Source: Pelagibius marinus (GTDB taxonomy: Bacteria; Pseudomonadota; Alphaproteobacteria; Kiloniellales; Kiloniellaceae). Taken from it: a DNA stretch of 64,000 nucleotides. Under the pieces are notes generated by a model that saw only the letters and a list, made by a program, of their open reading frames with translations, had not been told where the DNA came from and did no database searches. The translations under genes were made by a program, and so were the position numbers. The DNA is taken from NCBI RefSeq assembly GCF_014925385.1, contig NZ_JACSDK010000003.1, forward strand, positions 186,001 to 250,000, in the 5' to 3' direction. This document shows, one piece after another, positions 36,612-54,976 of this stretch; position 1 is the first letter of the stretch; every line of letters starts with the position of its first letter.

Positions 36612-38843
36612 TCAGGCCGCCAGCTCGAAGATCAGGGTGGCCAGCGGCGGCAGCGTGATCTCGATCGAGTCTGTGCGGTCGTGTGAGCCCACAGGTCGGC
36701 TGTCGACGCCGCCCAGGTTGCCGCGCCCCTGGCCGCCATAGTCGGCGGCGTCGCTGTTGAGGCGCTCGATCCAATGACCGGCGGCCGGCACGCCCAGGCG
36801 GAAGGCGCTACGCTCCACCGGCGTGAAGTTGCTGACCACCACCACCGGGGGCGCGTTCCTGTCGCCTCGCCGCAGCCAGGCGAAGATCGACTCTTCGGCG
36901 GCGTTGGCCTCGATCCACTCGAAGCCGCCGGCCTCGCAATCCAGCTGGTGCAGCGCCGGGCTGGCGCGGTAGAGCCGGTTGAGGTCGCGGACCAGGGCCT
37001 GCATGCCGGCATGGCGGCGGTCATCCTGCAGCTGCCAGTCCAGGCTGCGGTTGTGGTTCCACTCGCCGGGCTGCGCTAGTTCCTGGCCCATGAACAGCAG
37101 CTTCTTGCCCGGGTGGCCCCACATGAAGGCGAAGTAGGCGCGCAGGTTGGCGAACTTCTCCTCGCCACTGCCCGGCATTTTGGCCAGCAGGGAGCCCTTG
37201 CCGTGGACTACCTCGTCGTGGGAAAGCGGGAGGACGAAGTTCTCCGAGAAGGCATAGTGCAGGCCGAAGGTCATCTGGTGGTGGTGATGGCGGCGGTGTA
37301 TCGGGTCGCGCCGCATGTAGTCCAGGGTGTCGTTCATCCACCCCATGTTCCACTTGTAGCCGAAGCCGAGGCCGCCGTCGTGGGTTGGCCGCGAAACGGC
37401 GGGGAAGGAGGTCGACTCCTCGGCCAGGGTCATGACCCCGGCGCAGTCGCCGTAGACCACCTCGTTCATGCGCCGGAGGAAAGCGATGGCCTCCAGGTTC
37501 TCGCGCCCGCCGTGGACGTTGGGCACCCATTCACCCTCGCGGCGCGAGTAGTCGCGGTACAGCATGGAGGCCACGGCGTCGACGCGCAGGCCGTCCAGGT
37601 GGTGCTCCTTCAGCCAGTAGAGCGCGTTGGCGATGAGGTAGTTCTGCACCTCGCGCCGGCCGTAGTTGTAGATCAGGGTATTCCAGTCCTGGTGGAAGCC
37701 CTCGCGCGGGTCGGCGTATTCGTAGAGCGCGGTGCCGTCGAAGCGTCCCAGGCCGTGCGGGTCGGTCGGGAAGTGGCCCGGCACCCAGTCGAGGATGAGG
37801 CCAAGGTTCGCAGCATGACAGGCCTCGACGAAGTCGCGGAACTCGCCCGGCGTGCCGTGACGGATGGACGGGGCGTAGAGCCCGATGGGCTGGTAGCCCC
37901 AGGAGCCGTCGAAGGGAAACTCCGTAATCGGCAGCATCTCGATGTGGGTGAAGCCCATGTCGCGGGCATAGGGCACCAGCTGCTCGGCCAGCTCGTGGTA
38001 GCTGAGCGGCCGCTCGCCGTCGCCGCCTTCCTCAAGTACGCGCCGCCAGGAGCCGAGGTGAACCTCGTAGATGGAAATCGGCCGGTCGCGGCGGGCGGCC
38101 TCGGCGCGCCCGGCCATCCAGTCGTCGTCACGCCACTGGCGGCCGCCGAGGTCGCGCACCACCGAGCCGGTGGCCGGCGGGGGCTCTGCGGCCCAGGCCA
38201 CCGGGTCGGCCTTCTGCGGGTGCCCGGCGCCGTCGGCACCCAGGATCTCGTACTTGTAGCAGGCGCCCTCGACGACCCCGGGCAGGAAGATCTCCCATAC
38301 CCCGGTGGCGCCGCGCGCGCGCAAGGGGTGGCGCCGGCCGTCCCAGTGATTGAACTCGCCGACGACGGAAACCCGCCGGGCGTTGGGCGCCCAGACCGCG
38401 AAGTGAACCCCGGCGACGCCCTCCAGCGTCAGGGGGTGCGCGCCGAGAACCTGCCAGAGGGCCAGGTGCGAGCCCTCGCTGATGAAGTGCTCGTCCATTT
38501 CCCCCAGCACCGGGGGAAAGCGGTAAGGATCATGCTCCTCCCATTCGTCCTGCATGCTGCGCGGCCGCAGGCGGTAGACACCGGGATCGCCCTCCAGCGC
38601 GGCGACGAAGAGGTCGCTGCCCGCGACCCTTTCCAGTGTTACGGGTTTGCGCCGCGGCGGCGCCGGCAGCATCTCCACCGCCTCCGCGCCCGGGCGGAAG
38701 ACCCGCAGCACCCAGCCGCCGGCTTCCAGGGGATGGACGCCCAGGTAGCCGAAGGGGTCGCCGTGCCTGCCTGCGGCCAGGGCAGCGGTCTGCGCCGGAT
38801 CGGCCAGAACTTCCTTGGGCGGGGATTTGGGGCGCTTGGCCAT
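36612..38843 (-). CDS. glgB: 1,4-alpha-glucan branching enzyme
   Basis: This enzyme introduces alpha-1,6 branches into glycogen. The 743-residue protein starts with an N1 domain, then a CBM48 module (HFAVWAPNARRVSVVGEFNHWDG). The GH13 barrel follows with DWVPGHFP, DGLRVDAVASMLYRDY (nucleophile Asp), LAEESTSFP (acid/base Glu) and PLSHDEVVHGKGS. The ATG at 38843 is chosen because the frame upstream only mirrors glgP. The gene starts 8 bases after the glgP stop, so the two are co-transcribed: phosphorylase plus branching enzyme. Confidence 0.97.
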   Translation of the reverse strand: MAKRPKSPPKEVLADPAQTAALAAGRHGDPFGYLGVHPLEAGGWVLRVFRPGAEAVEMLPAPPRRKPVTLERVAGSDLFVAALEGDPGVYRLRPRSMQDEWEEHDPYRFPPVLGEMDEHFISEGSHLALWQVLGAHPLTLEGVAGVHFAVWAPNARRVSVVGEFNHWDGRRHPLRARGATGVWEIFLPGVVEGACYKYEILGADGAGHPQKADPVAWAAEPPPATGSVVRDLGGRQWRDDDWMAGRAEAARRDRPISIYEVHLGSWRRVLEEGGDGERPLSYHELAEQLVPYARDMGFTHIEMLPITEFPFDGSWGYQPIGLYAPSIRHGTPGEFRDFVEACHAANLGLILDWVPGHFPTDPHGLGRFDGTALYEYADPREGFHQDWNTLIYNYGRREVQNYLIANALYWLKEHHLDGLRVDAVASMLYRDYSRREGEWVPNVHGGRENLEAIAFLRRMNEVVYGDCAGVMTLAEESTSFPAVSRPTHDGGLGFGYKWNMGWMNDTLDYMRRDPIHRRHHHHQMTFGLHYAFSENFVLPLSHDEVVHGKGSLLAKMPGSGEEKFANLRAYFAFMWGHPGKKLLFMGQELAQPGEWNHNRSLDWQLQDDRRHAGMQALVRDLNRLYRASPALHQLDCEAGGFEWIEANAAEESIFAWLRRGDRNAPPVVVVSNFTPVERSAFRLGVPAAGHWIERLNSDAADYGGQGRGNLGGVDSRPVGSHDRTDSIEITLPPLATLIFELAA

Positions 38844-38851
38844 GGGCGGTC

Positions 38852-41269
<2,418 letters not shown>

Positions 41270-41332
41270 AGAGTCCTCGAAAGACGTCCCAACTTGTTGC
41301 TCAAGCTCGCAAGGGGCCGCGCGGGGAAGGGG

Positions 41333-42553
41333 TCAGGCGGCGCTGGCGATCTTCTTCACCAGCAGCTGCTGGTCGGGCGAGAATTGCCGTATCAGCGGCA
41401 GGATCGCCGCCCCGCAAACCCGCGCCTTGGGGCCGATGCTGCCCTGGCGGATGTCGAAGGGACTGATGCCGGTCAGGTCCAGCTTCTGCAGGGCCGCGCG
41501 CACGTCCGCCACCAGCGCTTCCAGCTGCGGGGGATGCAGCATGGCGTCGATCACCACGCCTTCGAAGTCGATGACGCTGACGGCGGCGGCGATGGCCTGG
41601 GCGATGGGCGGCGCGGCGCGGCGGCGCCACTCGGCGAAGGCTTCCGCTGCGCGGGGGTCGCGCGCCAGTTCGGCGATCAGGCCCAGGTCGCCGATGCCGG
41701 CGGCGCGCAGGTCGTTCTCCAGGCTGAAGAGAGAGCCCTGGCGGATCAGCTGCTCCTGGGCCCCCGCCGCGCCGCTGCGCGCCGGCACCGGCAGGGAGCC
41801 GATGGCCCCGGCATTGCGCTGTGCGCCTTCGAAAAGCTGGCCGTTGATCACCACGCCCCCGCCGATGAAGGTGCCGACGTAGATGTAGAGCGCGCTGGAG
41901 AAGGTCAGGGCGCTGCCCAGCACCATCTCGGCGGCGCAGGCGGCGGTGGCGTCGTTGTAGGTCTCCACCGGCAGGCCTGTGAGTCCGCCGATCTCGGCGG
42001 CGACGTCGACCTCGTCCCAGTCCAGCAGCTCGGCCGGGTTGAGACCCATGACGTCGGTCCAGGCCGAGAGGTTGCCGGGCATGGCCACGCCGACGCCGAT
42101 GACGCGCTGTGCCAGGGCTTCGTCGAGGCTTTGCAGCAGCGGCGGCAGCTCGCGCTGCAGCAGCGCCGAAACCTCCGCCTGGCGCGGGGCGGTGTAGGCG
42201 AAGCGCTTGTAGTCGATGGCCTCGCCGTGGAAGTTGACCAGCATCAGCTCCAGGCTGCGCCGGCCGATCTTCACCCCGAGGGAAAGCACGCCGTTGGGGT
42301 TCAGCGCGATGGGTGTGTGCGGCTGGCCGACCTTGCCGCGCACTTTCTTTTCCTTGCGGACCAGCTTTTCCTTCAAGAGGGCGTTGACGATGACGGAAAC
42401 CGCCTGGGCGCTGAGGCCGGTCAGGCGGGCGATCTCGGCCTTCGGCAGGGCGCCTTCCTGGCGGATCAGGTTGAGGATCATGCGCTTGTTGTAAGCACGC
42501 AGCCCCAACTGGTCGCCGCCGCGGATCTGGTGTTCGCCTTGCATGGTCCTCAT
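41333..42553 (-). CDS. ROK-family transcriptional repressor (FrcR-like)
   Basis: A 406-residue ROK protein with an N-terminal winged helix-turn-helix (RMILNLIRQEGALPKAEIAR and LTGLSAQAVSVIVNALL), followed by a sugar-kinase-like sensor domain with GVGVAMPGNLS and the IYVGTFIGGGVVINGQLFEG glycine loop. The zinc-binding CXCGXXGC motif of sugar-kinase ROK members is not evident. Similar ROK repressors (FrcR) accompany frcBCAK in rhizobia. Here it lies between the glycogen genes and 9 kb from frcBCAK. An AT-rich motif in its upstream region recurs before frcB. ATG 42553 is preferred; 42544 is possible. Confidence 0.87.
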   Translation of the reverse strand: MRTMQGEHQIRGGDQLGLRAYNKRMILNLIRQEGALPKAEIARLTGLSAQAVSVIVNALLKEKLVRKEKKVRGKVGQPHTPIALNPNGVLSLGVKIGRRSLELMLVNFHGEAIDYKRFAYTAPRQAEVSALLQRELPPLLQSLDEALAQRVIGVGVAMPGNLSAWTDVMGLNPAELLDWDEVDVAAEIGGLTGLPVETYNDATAACAAEMVLGSALTFSSALYIYVGTFIGGGVVINGQLFEGAQRNAGAIGSLPVPARSGAAGAQEQLIRQGSLFSLENDLRAAGIGDLGLIAELARDPRAAEAFAEWRRRAAPPIAQAIAAAVSVIDFEGVVIDAMLHPPQLEALVADVRAALQKLDLTGISPFDIRQGSIGPKARVCGAAILPLIRQFSPDQQLLVKKIASAA

Positions 42554-42633
42554 CCCGCCTTTCACTGCAGCGAACCGCGCCGATTCCGGCAGTTTTTCGC
42601 TTGGTTCCAGAGTGCAGCCTTCTCTCGGTACAG

Positions 42634-42662
42634 GCAAATAATTCCTGGTGATTTATCTTTGC
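42634..42662. promoter_or_regulatory. AT-rich inverted repeat upstream of the ROK gene
   Basis: GCAAATAA and TTATCTTTGC flank the centre, with the motif GTGATTTATCTTTG inside. It lies in the 133-base gap between pgm and the ROK gene. The motif GTGATTTAT recurs in the glgC/frcB intergenic dyad at 51512-51542. The two may be binding sites for the same ROK repressor. Confidence 0.5.
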
Positions 42663-42686
42663 AATTCATGAGCGAGCCATCGCGAA

Positions 42687-48524
<5,838 letters not shown>

Positions 48525-48528
<4 letters not shown>

Positions 48529-50012
48529 GCCCCCTTCCTCCGCGCGGCGTCCTCGGCAAGCTCGCCGTAGATCTTCGCATAGGCGTCGGCGGAAGTTTCC
48601 CAGCCGACCGGGTGCCGCATGGCGCGGCGCATCATGCCGGTCCAGAGCTTCCTGTCGGCATAGGCGTCGCAGGCGCGGTCGATGGCGTCGGCCAGCGCGG
48701 CGGCGGCGACGGGGGCGAACTGGAAGCCGGTGGCGACGCCGGCCTGCAGCGCCGCCTCGTTGGCGTCGATCACCGTGTCGGCCAGGCCGCCGGTACGTGC
48801 CACCAGCGGCAGGGTGCCGTAGCGCAGGCCGTAGAGCTGGGTGAGGCCGCAGGGCTCGAAGCGCGAGGGCACGAGGATGGAGTCGGCGCCGGCCTGCAGC
48901 AGGTGCGACAGGGGCTCGTCATAGCCGATGACGACGCCGACGCGGCCCGGGTTGTCGCGCGCCGCCGCGGCGAAGGCAGCCTCGAGGTCGGCATCGCCCG
49001 AGCCCAGCACCGCAAGGCCCGCGCCGCGCGCCAGCAGCCGCGGCAGGGCCTCCAGCAGCAGGTCGAGCCCCTTCTGGCGGGTCAGCCGGCTGATGACGCA
49101 GAACAGCGGGGCGTCATCGTTGCCGTCCAGGCGGAAATGCTCGGCCAGGGCCCGGCGGTTCTTCGCCTTGCCGGCCAGCCGCGTCACCGCGTAGTTGGCG
49201 GTAATCTGGGAGTCGCTCTCGGGGTTCCAGACGTCCAGGTCGATGCCGTTGAGGATGCCGTTCAGGTCCGCGCGGCGGTGGGCGATGAGGCCCTCGAGCC
49301 CCATGCCGAACTCCGGGCTGGCCAGTTCGCGGGCGTAGGTGGGGCTGACCGTGGTGATGCGTTCGGCGTAGGCGAGGCCGGCTTTCAGGAAGCCGAGCTT
49401 GCCGAAGTACTCGAGGCCCGTCGGCGTGAAGCCGCTCTCCGGCAGTCCGAGGACTTCCAGGGTGTCGGCCGGGAACAGGCCCTGGAAGGCGATGTTGTGG
49501 ATGGTGATCAGCGTCGGCGGGGCCGCGGCCCGTTCCTTGGCGCTGCCCAGCTTCAGGTAGGCGGGCACCAGGCCGCCCTGCCAGTCGTGGCTGTGCACGA
49601 TGTCCGGACGCCAGCCGCCGACGCCTTCGAGGGCGATGCGTGCGGCGGCGCGGCTGAGTGCGCCGTAGCGCAGGTGATTGTCCGGCCAGTCCCTGCCGTC
49701 GGGTCCGAGATAGGGATTGCCGGGCCGGTCGAAGAGCTGCGGTATGTCGAGCGCCAGGACGTCGAGCCCCGCCGCCTTGGCGGCGATGAGTTGGGGCCGC
49801 TTGCCAGATTGCTTGCCTTCCAACAATTTGCCGAGCACCACGGTCTTGGCGCTTTTGGGCAAAGCCGCTCTCACCGCCGGATAGGCCGGCAGCAGTACCC
49901 GCACGTCGATTCCCTGCGCGGCCAGGGCGCCGGGCAGGGCGCCGACCACGTCGGCCAGTCCCCCGGTCTTCACGAAGGGGACGCATTCGGAGGCGACGAA
50001 GAGGGCCTTCAT
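48525..50012 (-). CDS. glgA: Glycogen synthase (ADP-glucose)
   Basis: This GT5 glycosyltransferase extends glycogen from ADP-glucose. It has 495 residues. Motifs are VPFVKTGGLADVVGALP (ADP-glucose binding KTGGL), IVHSHDWQGGLVPAYL, ITTVSPTYARE, NGIDLDVWNP, VISRLTRQKGLDLL and the C-terminal LVPSRFEPCGLTQLYGLRYG followed by RTGGLADTV. The ATG at 50012 begins exactly at the family N-terminus; a TTG extension to 50045 is not supported. It follows glgC by 42 bases. Confidence 0.97.
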
Positions 50013-50054
50013 GCGGGTGGCTTTTCCAAGGCGCGAGAGACTCAAGCGGGGGCC

Positions 50055-51335
50055 TCAGCTGTTCAAGGCATCGATCATTTTCTGGGTGATCAGGGTGACT
50101 CCACCCTTGCTGACGCGGAAGTGGCGGGCATCTTCCTCCGGGTCCTCGCCGACCACAAGCCCTTCCGGGATGACGACGCCGCGGTCCAGCACTACGTTGC
50201 GCAGCCGCGCCTTGCGGTTGATCACGCAGTGGGGCAGGGCGACGACCTTGTCCAGTTCGCTGTAGGAACGGCAGTGCACGCCGGTGAAGAGCAGGCTCTC
50301 GGCCACGTTGGCGCCGGAGATGATGCAGCCGCCGGAGACCATGGAGGAGACGGCGGAACCGCGCCGGTCTTCCTCGTCGTGGATGAACTTGGCCGGCGGC
50401 GTGACCTCGCTGTAGGTCCAGATCGGCCAGTCCTGGGAGTAGATATCGAGTTCAGGCACGAACTGGGTGAGGTCGATGTTGGCCTGCCAGAAGGCGTCCA
50501 CCGTGCCGACGTCGCGCCAGTAGGGCTTCGGCTCGGAGCCGGTCATGACGCAGGAGTCGGAGAACTTGTGGGCGACGGCCTTGCCGTGCTTGACGATCTG
50601 GGGGATGAGGTTCTTGCCGAAATCGTGGTCGGACTCCGGGTCGGCCGCGTCCTTGTGCAGCAGGTCGATGAGAAAGTTTGTCTCGAAGACGTAGATGCCC
50701 ATGGAGGCCAGGGCGACCTCCGGGTTACCCGGCATGGCCGGCGGGTCGGCCGGCTTTTCGAAGAAGTCGATGATGCGCGATGATTCGTCCACGTGCATCA
50801 CGCCGAAGCCGGTCGCTTCCATGCGCGGGACCTCGACGCAGCCGACGGTGACGTCGGCGCCGGTCTCCACGTGCTGGGCCAGCATGACGCTGTAGTCCAT
50901 CTTGTAGATGTGATCGCCGGCCAGGATGACGATGTAGTTCACACCGTAGCCTTCGATGATGTCGATGTTCTGGGTGACGGCGTCGGCGGTGCCGAGATAC
51001 CACTGCCGTTCGTCGACGCGCTGCGAAGCCGGCAGAATGTCCAGCATCTCGTTGCGTTCGGCCCGGAAGAAGTTCCAGCCGCGCTGCAGGTGGCGGATCA
51101 GGCTGTGCGCCTTGTACTGGGTGGCCACGCCGATGCGCCGGATGCCGGAGTTTACCGCGTTGGAGAGGGCGAAATCGATGATGCGGCTTTTCCCGCCGAA
51201 GTAGACCGCGGGCTTGGCCCGGCGGTCGGTCAACTCCTCCAGGCGGCTGCCGCGCCCGCCGGCGAGCACGAAGGCCATGGCCTGGCGGGTCAGGGCGCCG
51301 GTACCGGCCTGAGTAGCTGATTGACCTGATTGCAT
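50055..51335 (-). CDS. glgC: Glucose-1-phosphate adenylyltransferase
   Basis: This enzyme makes ADP-glucose, the committed and allosterically controlled step of glycogen synthesis. The 426-residue protein has the nucleotidyltransferase domain ([68 protein letters not shown]) and a left-handed beta-helix C-terminus. First gene of the minus-strand glycogen operon. The ATG at 51335 is chosen for GGGAGG seven bases upstream; a second ATG at 51341 is too close to it. Confidence 0.97.
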   Translation of the reverse strand: MQSGQSATQAGTGALTRQAMAFVLAGGRGSRLEELTDRRAKPAVYFGGKSRIIDFALSNAVNSGIRRIGVATQYKAHSLIRHLQRGWNFFRAERNEMLDILPASQRVDERQWYLGTADAVTQNIDIIEGYGVNYIVILAGDHIYKMDYSVMLAQHVETGADVTVGCVEVPRMEATGFGVMHVDESSRIIDFFEKPADPPAMPGNPEVALASMGIYVFETNFLIDLLHKDAADPESDHDFGKNLIPQIVKHGKAVAHKFSDSCVMTGSEPKPYWRDVGTVDAFWQANIDLTQFVPELDIYSQDWPIWTYSEVTPPAKFIHDEEDRRGSAVSSMVSGGCIISGANVAESLLFTGVHCRSYSELDKVVALPHCVINRKARLRNVVLDRGVVIPEGLVVGEDPEEDARHFRVSKGGVTLITQKMIDALNS

Positions 51336-51669
51336 GGTCATCCTCCCGTTTTTTACCTGAAAAGAACCCCTGCCAGCGCTTCTGAGTCTTAGGGACCGTG
51401 CCCGGTCCTGTCCCGTGAAGCTTCCAAGTCGGCCACGCCAGCCATGCTGCCCGGCTTGAGGGCTCTGCGCATCGTTCTTGTGGGCAGCATGGCGCATTTC
51501 GGCGGGCGTGCCAATAAAAAACTCAATGTGATTTATTTATTGACAGGGGCGTCGACCGGGGACTAACGTTATGTTTATTACGGCGCCAAAGCCCTGCCTG
51601 GCCTGGCGTCCAAGAGCCGACAAGAACGAACCCTAGTCCGACGTTTTGCCACTTGGGAGGAACATTTCC
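51336..51669. promoter_or_regulatory. Divergent glgC / frcB control region
   Basis: A 334-base gap between the glycogen and fructose-transport operons with no gene. It holds the AT-rich dyad at 51512-51542 and a plausible frcB promoter: TTGACA at 51540-51545 and TAACGT at 51564-51569 with 18-base spacing. The dyad overlaps the -35, fitting repression. The glgC promoter is not clear. Confidence 0.5.
51512..51542. promoter_or_regulatory. AT-rich dyad, candidate ROK operator
   Basis: CAATAAA (51512-51518) and TTTATTG (51536-51542) form a perfect 7-base inverted repeat, extended by AT-rich bases, with GTGATTTAT at 51528-51536 inside. The same GTGATTTAT core and symmetrical AT arms occur upstream of the ROK repressor gene. 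The dyad overlaps the putative frcB -35 box. Confidence 0.55.
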
Positions 51670-52710
51670 ATGAAATCGAAGTTCATCAGAGCACTTACGA
51701 CTGCCAGCTTCGTCGCCCTGACCGGCGTCGCGGCGAGTGGCGCTACGGCGCCGGCGATGGCCGAAGACATCATCGTCGGCCTGATCACCAAGACGAACAC
51801 CAACCCCTTCTTCGTGAAGATGCGCGAAGGCGCCCAGGCCAAGGCCGAGGAGCTGGGGGTCGAGCTGCGCACCTTCGCCGGCAAGTATGACGGCGACAAC
51901 GAGGCCCAGATCGAAGCGATCGAGAGCCTGGTCGCCGCCGGCGCCAAGGGCATCCTGATCACCCCGTCGGATCCCGCCGGCCTGACCGACACCGTGGCGC
52001 GCGCGCGCGAGGCCGGGCTGCTGGTCATCGCCCTCGACACGCCCTTCGATCCGCCGGAGACGGCCGACGCCACCTTCGCCACCGACAACTTCAAGGCCGG
52101 CGAGCTGATCGGCCGGTGGGCGGCGGCCAAGATGGGCGACACCGCCAAGGCCAAGATCGCCACGCTGGACCTTTCCGAGGCGCAGATCACCGTCGACGTG
52201 CTGCGCAACCAGGGCTTCCTCAAGGGCTTCGGTGTTGACGTGAAGAACATCAACAAGATGTACGACGAGGACGATCCGCGCATCGTCGGCGGCGACGTGA
52301 CGCTTGGTTCGGAAGAAGGCGGGCGCACCGCCATCGAGAACCTGCTGCAGAAGGATCCCGGCATCAACGTCATACATACGATCAACGAGCCGGCCGCCGC
52401 CGGTGCCTACGAAGGCCTGAAGTCCTTCGGCCTGACCGAGCAGGTGTTGATCGTCTCCGTCGACGGCGGCTGCCCGGGCGTGCAGAACGTCAAGGAAGGC
52501 GTCATCGGCGCAACCTCCATGCAGTTCCCGCTGCGCATGGCTTCGCTCGGCGTCGAGGCCGTGGTCGAGTACGCCAAGACCGGCAAGAAGCCGGTCAACT
52601 CCGAGGGCCTCAACTTCACCAACACCGGCGTCGAGCTGGTGACCGACGAGCCTGTCGAGGGCATCCCCTCGATCAGCTCTGAAGAGGCCCTGGCTCAGTG
52701 CTGGGGGTGA
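51670..52710 (+). CDS. frcB: Fructose-type ABC transporter substrate-binding protein
   Basis: A 346-residue periplasmic sugar-binding protein (peripla_BP_4 fold) with a signal peptide ending near ATAPAMAED. It resembles rhizobial FrcB along its length: [97 protein letters not shown], and the C-terminal AQCWG. FrcB binds fructose, ribose and mannose. GGAGG sits nine bases before the ATG. First gene of frcB-frcC-frcA. Confidence 0.93.
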   Translation: MKSKFIRALTTASFVALTGVAASGATAPAMAEDIIVGLITKTNTNPFFVKMREGAQAKAEELGVELRTFAGKYDGDNEAQIEAIESLVAAGAKGILITPSDPAGLTDTVARAREAGLLVIALDTPFDPPETADATFATDNFKAGELIGRWAAAKMGDTAKAKIATLDLSEAQITVDVLRNQGFLKGFGVDVKNINKMYDEDDPRIVGGDVTLGSEEGGRTAIENLLQKDPGINVIHTINEPAAAGAYEGLKSFGLTEQVLIVSVDGGCPGVQNVKEGVIGATSMQFPLRMASLGVEAVVEYAKTGKKPVNSEGLNFTNTGVELVTDEPVEGIPSISSEEALAQCWG

Positions 52711-52830
52711 ACCTCAAGGGCTGATCGAAAGCAAGCCGCACCCGACAAGCCGAATAAGAGCAAGGGTGCTGCGGACGGGGAGGTGCCCATGGCACCTCCC
52801 GCGCCTACCAACTCATGGGAGGTTTAAGTC

Positions 52831-54066
52831 ATGGCCAGTGATCCGGGAGGCCCCGCGGGTGGTGCCGCCAGAGGCCCACAGGACTTCGAGAAGGTTCTCG
52901 AAAAGAGCTCGACAGATGTCGCTTCCTTCGAGACGCACGACAAGTCGCCGCTCGCTAAGTTCCACCATTTCCTGCATGCCAATCCGACGGCCGCCCCGGT
53001 GGTGGTGCTGGTGCTCAGCTGCGCCGTTTTCGGGGTGGTCGCCAACAACTTCTTCTCGGCGTTCAACCTGTCGCTGATCATCCAGCAGGTCACCATCATC
53101 GGCATCCTGGGCGCCGCCCAGACCCTGGTCATCCTGACCGCCGGCATCGACCTCAGCGTCGCCGCCATCATGGTGCTGAGCTACATGGTGATGGCCCGCC
53201 TGGCGGTGCAGGGCGACGTGCCTTCTGTCCTCGCCGTGCTTGCCGGCCTGGCCGTCGGCCTGGCCTGTGGCCTGTTCAACGGCAGCCTGGTCACCCGCAC
53301 CCGCCTGGTGCCGGTCGCCGTGGCCGTGCTGGCCTGGGTACTGTTGCTCAGCCTCGGCCTGCCGCTGATCTATGTGGTGCCGCTCGGCATGCTGGCGGGT
53401 CTCGCCGTCGGCTGGTTAAGCTTCGGCCCGGCGCTGGAGCTGCGGCTGCCGCCCTTCATCGTCACCCTGGGCGCCTGGTCGATCTTCTTTGCCCTGAACC
53501 TCTGGTATTCGGAGTCGGAGACGATCCGCAGCCAGGACATCGATACCACCGCGCCGCTTCTGAAGATCTTCGGTCTGCGGGTCGAGCTGCTGGGCGCGCA
53601 GTTCACGCTCGGCTCCTTCCTGATGATCGCTATCTTCATCGTGCTGTGGTACGCGCTGAACTGGACCGGATGGGGCCGTGCTGTCTACGCCGTCGGCGAT
53701 GACAAGGAAGCGGCCGAGCTGTCGGGCATCCGTACCGACCGCGTGCTGCTGTCGGTCTACGGCGCCGCCGGCTTCCTTTGCGCGCTGGGCGGCTGGGCCG
53801 CCATCGGCCGGGTCGGCTCGGCCTCGCCGCAGTCCTTCTATGAAGGCAATCTGGACGCCATCACCGCGGTGGTCATCGGCGGCACCTCGCTGTTCGGCGG
53901 CCGCGGCGCGATCTTCGGCACCCTCTTCGGGGCCCTGATCGTCGGCGTGTTCCGTTCCGGCCTCAAACTCGGCGGCGTCGATGTGCTGTGGCAGACCTTC
54001 GCCGTCGGCCTGTTGATCATCGTGGCCGTCGCCATGGACCAGTGGATCCGGAGGGTAACCGCATGA
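52831..54066 (+). CDS. frcC: Fructose-type ABC transporter permease
   Basis: A 411-residue BPD_transp_2 (RbsC/FrcC) permease with about ten membrane segments and a hydrophilic N-terminus of 50 residues, as in FrcC. Conserved stretches are LVILTAGIDLSVAAIM, FNGSLVTRTRLVPVAVAV, PPFIVTLGAWSIFFALN, YAVGDDKEAAELSGI and AVVIGGTSLFGGRGAIFGTL. GGGAGG precedes the ATG. Its stop overlaps the frcA start (ATGA). Confidence 0.93.
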   Translation: MASDPGGPAGGAARGPQDFEKVLEKSSTDVASFETHDKSPLAKFHHFLHANPTAAPVVVLVLSCAVFGVVANNFFSAFNLSLIIQQVTIIGILGAAQTLVILTAGIDLSVAAIMVLSYMVMARLAVQGDVPSVLAVLAGLAVGLACGLFNGSLVTRTRLVPVAVAVLAWVLLLSLGLPLIYVVPLGMLAGLAVGWLSFGPALELRLPPFIVTLGAWSIFFALNLWYSESETIRSQDIDTTAPLLKIFGLRVELLGAQFTLGSFLMIAIFIVLWYALNWTGWGRAVYAVGDDKEAAELSGIRTDRVLLSVYGAAGFLCALGGWAAIGRVGSASPQSFYEGNLDAITAVVIGGTSLFGGRGAIFGTLFGALIVGVFRSGLKLGGVDVLWQTFAVGLLIIVAVAMDQWIRRVTA

Positions 54067-54863
54067 GCCTGAAACCCGTCATGACCGGTCGCGGTCTCAC
54101 CAAGCGCTATGGCCGGGTCACTGCCATGGATGGTGCCGACTTCGAGCTCTTTCCCGGCGAGGTGCTTGCCATCATCGGCGACAACGGGGCCGGCAAATCG
54201 ACCCTGGTGAAGGCGCTCTGCGGCGCCGTGCACATAGACGACGGAGAAATCCGCCTGGACGATCAGCCGGTCACCTTCAAGTCGCCGATGGACGCGCGTG
54301 AAGCCGGGATCGAGACCGTCTACCAGAACCTCGCGTTGTCGCCCGCTCTGTCGATCGCCGACAACATGTTCCTGGGCCGCGAGATCTACAAGGACGGTAT
54401 TGCCGGTTCCGTCTTCAAGATGCTGGACAAGAAGCAGATGCGCGACTTCGCCCGGCAGAAGCTGACGGAACTGGGCCTGATGACGGTGCAGTCGATCACC
54501 CAGGCGGTGGAAACGCTTTCGGGCGGCCAGCGCCAGGGCGTCGCGGTGGCCCGGGCGGCGGCCTTCGCCACCAAGTTCGTCATCATGGACGAGCCGACGG
54601 CTGCCCTGGGCGTGAAGGAAAGCCGCCGCGTGCTGGAGCTGATCCAGGACGTCAAGGCGCGCGGCATGCCCATCGTGCTGATCTCGCACAACATGCCGCA
54701 CGTCTTCGAGGTGGCCGACCGCATCCACATTCACCGGCTGAGCAAGCGTCATGCGGTGATTCGCCCGCAGGACTTCACCATGTCCGACGCGGTCGCGATC
54801 ATGACCGGGGCGATGGAGCCGCCGGCGGAGATCGCTCTGCCCGAGGGCGCGGTGTTGAACTAA
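54063..54863 (+). CDS. frcA: Fructose-type ABC transporter ATP-binding protein
   Basis: A 266-residue ATPase. Unlike RbsA it has one nucleotide-binding domain, as FrcA does. Walker A GDNGAGKST, Q loop ETVYQNLALSPALS, signature LSGGQRQGVAVARA, Walker B KFVIMDEPTAALG and switch LISHNMPHVFEVAD are all present. It starts inside the frcC stop codon. A strong terminator follows 52 bases after the stop, separating the transporter genes from the kinase. Confidence 0.93.
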   Translation: MSLKPVMTGRGLTKRYGRVTAMDGADFELFPGEVLAIIGDNGAGKSTLVKALCGAVHIDDGEIRLDDQPVTFKSPMDAREAGIETVYQNLALSPALSIADNMFLGREIYKDGIAGSVFKMLDKKQMRDFARQKLTELGLMTVQSITQAVETLSGGQRQGVAVARAAAFATKFVIMDEPTAALGVKESRRVLELIQDVKARGMPIVLISHNMPHVFEVADRIHIHRLSKRHAVIRPQDFTMSDAVAIMTGAMEPPAEIALPEGAVLN

Positions 54864-54914
54864 GGCGGGCTTAGCCCTCCCCCCTGGCGGCTCGGGCCAT
54901 GCGGCCGCCTGCCT

Positions 54915-54958
54915 GGAGGGGCGCGACGGAGCAACGAGGTTTCGCGCCCCTCCTTTTT
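54915..54958 (+). terminator. Intrinsic terminator between frcA and frcK
   Basis: GGAGGGGCGCGA (54915-54926) pairs perfectly with TCGCGCCCCTCC (54942-54953) across a 15-base loop and is followed by TTTTT. This 12-base GC-rich stem with a T run is the clearest terminator in the window. It should lower frcK expression relative to the transporter genes, or mean frcK has its own promoter. Confidence 0.9.
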
Positions 54959-54976
54959 CTTGCGGATTGATGAGAG

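Noticed and set aside
36353-36658. Plus-strand 101-residue frame ending inside glgB
   Set aside because: A short stretch (SRDVASLGREIAARMKELRAQ) looks protein-like, but the N-terminal half mirrors the small exported protein gene and the end overlaps glgB. It could be a remnant of a lost gene, but the evidence is too thin.
54063-54863. frcA as a truncated RbsA-type ATPase
   Set aside because: RbsA has two nucleotide-binding domains, but FrcA-type proteins naturally have one, and all motifs are intact.
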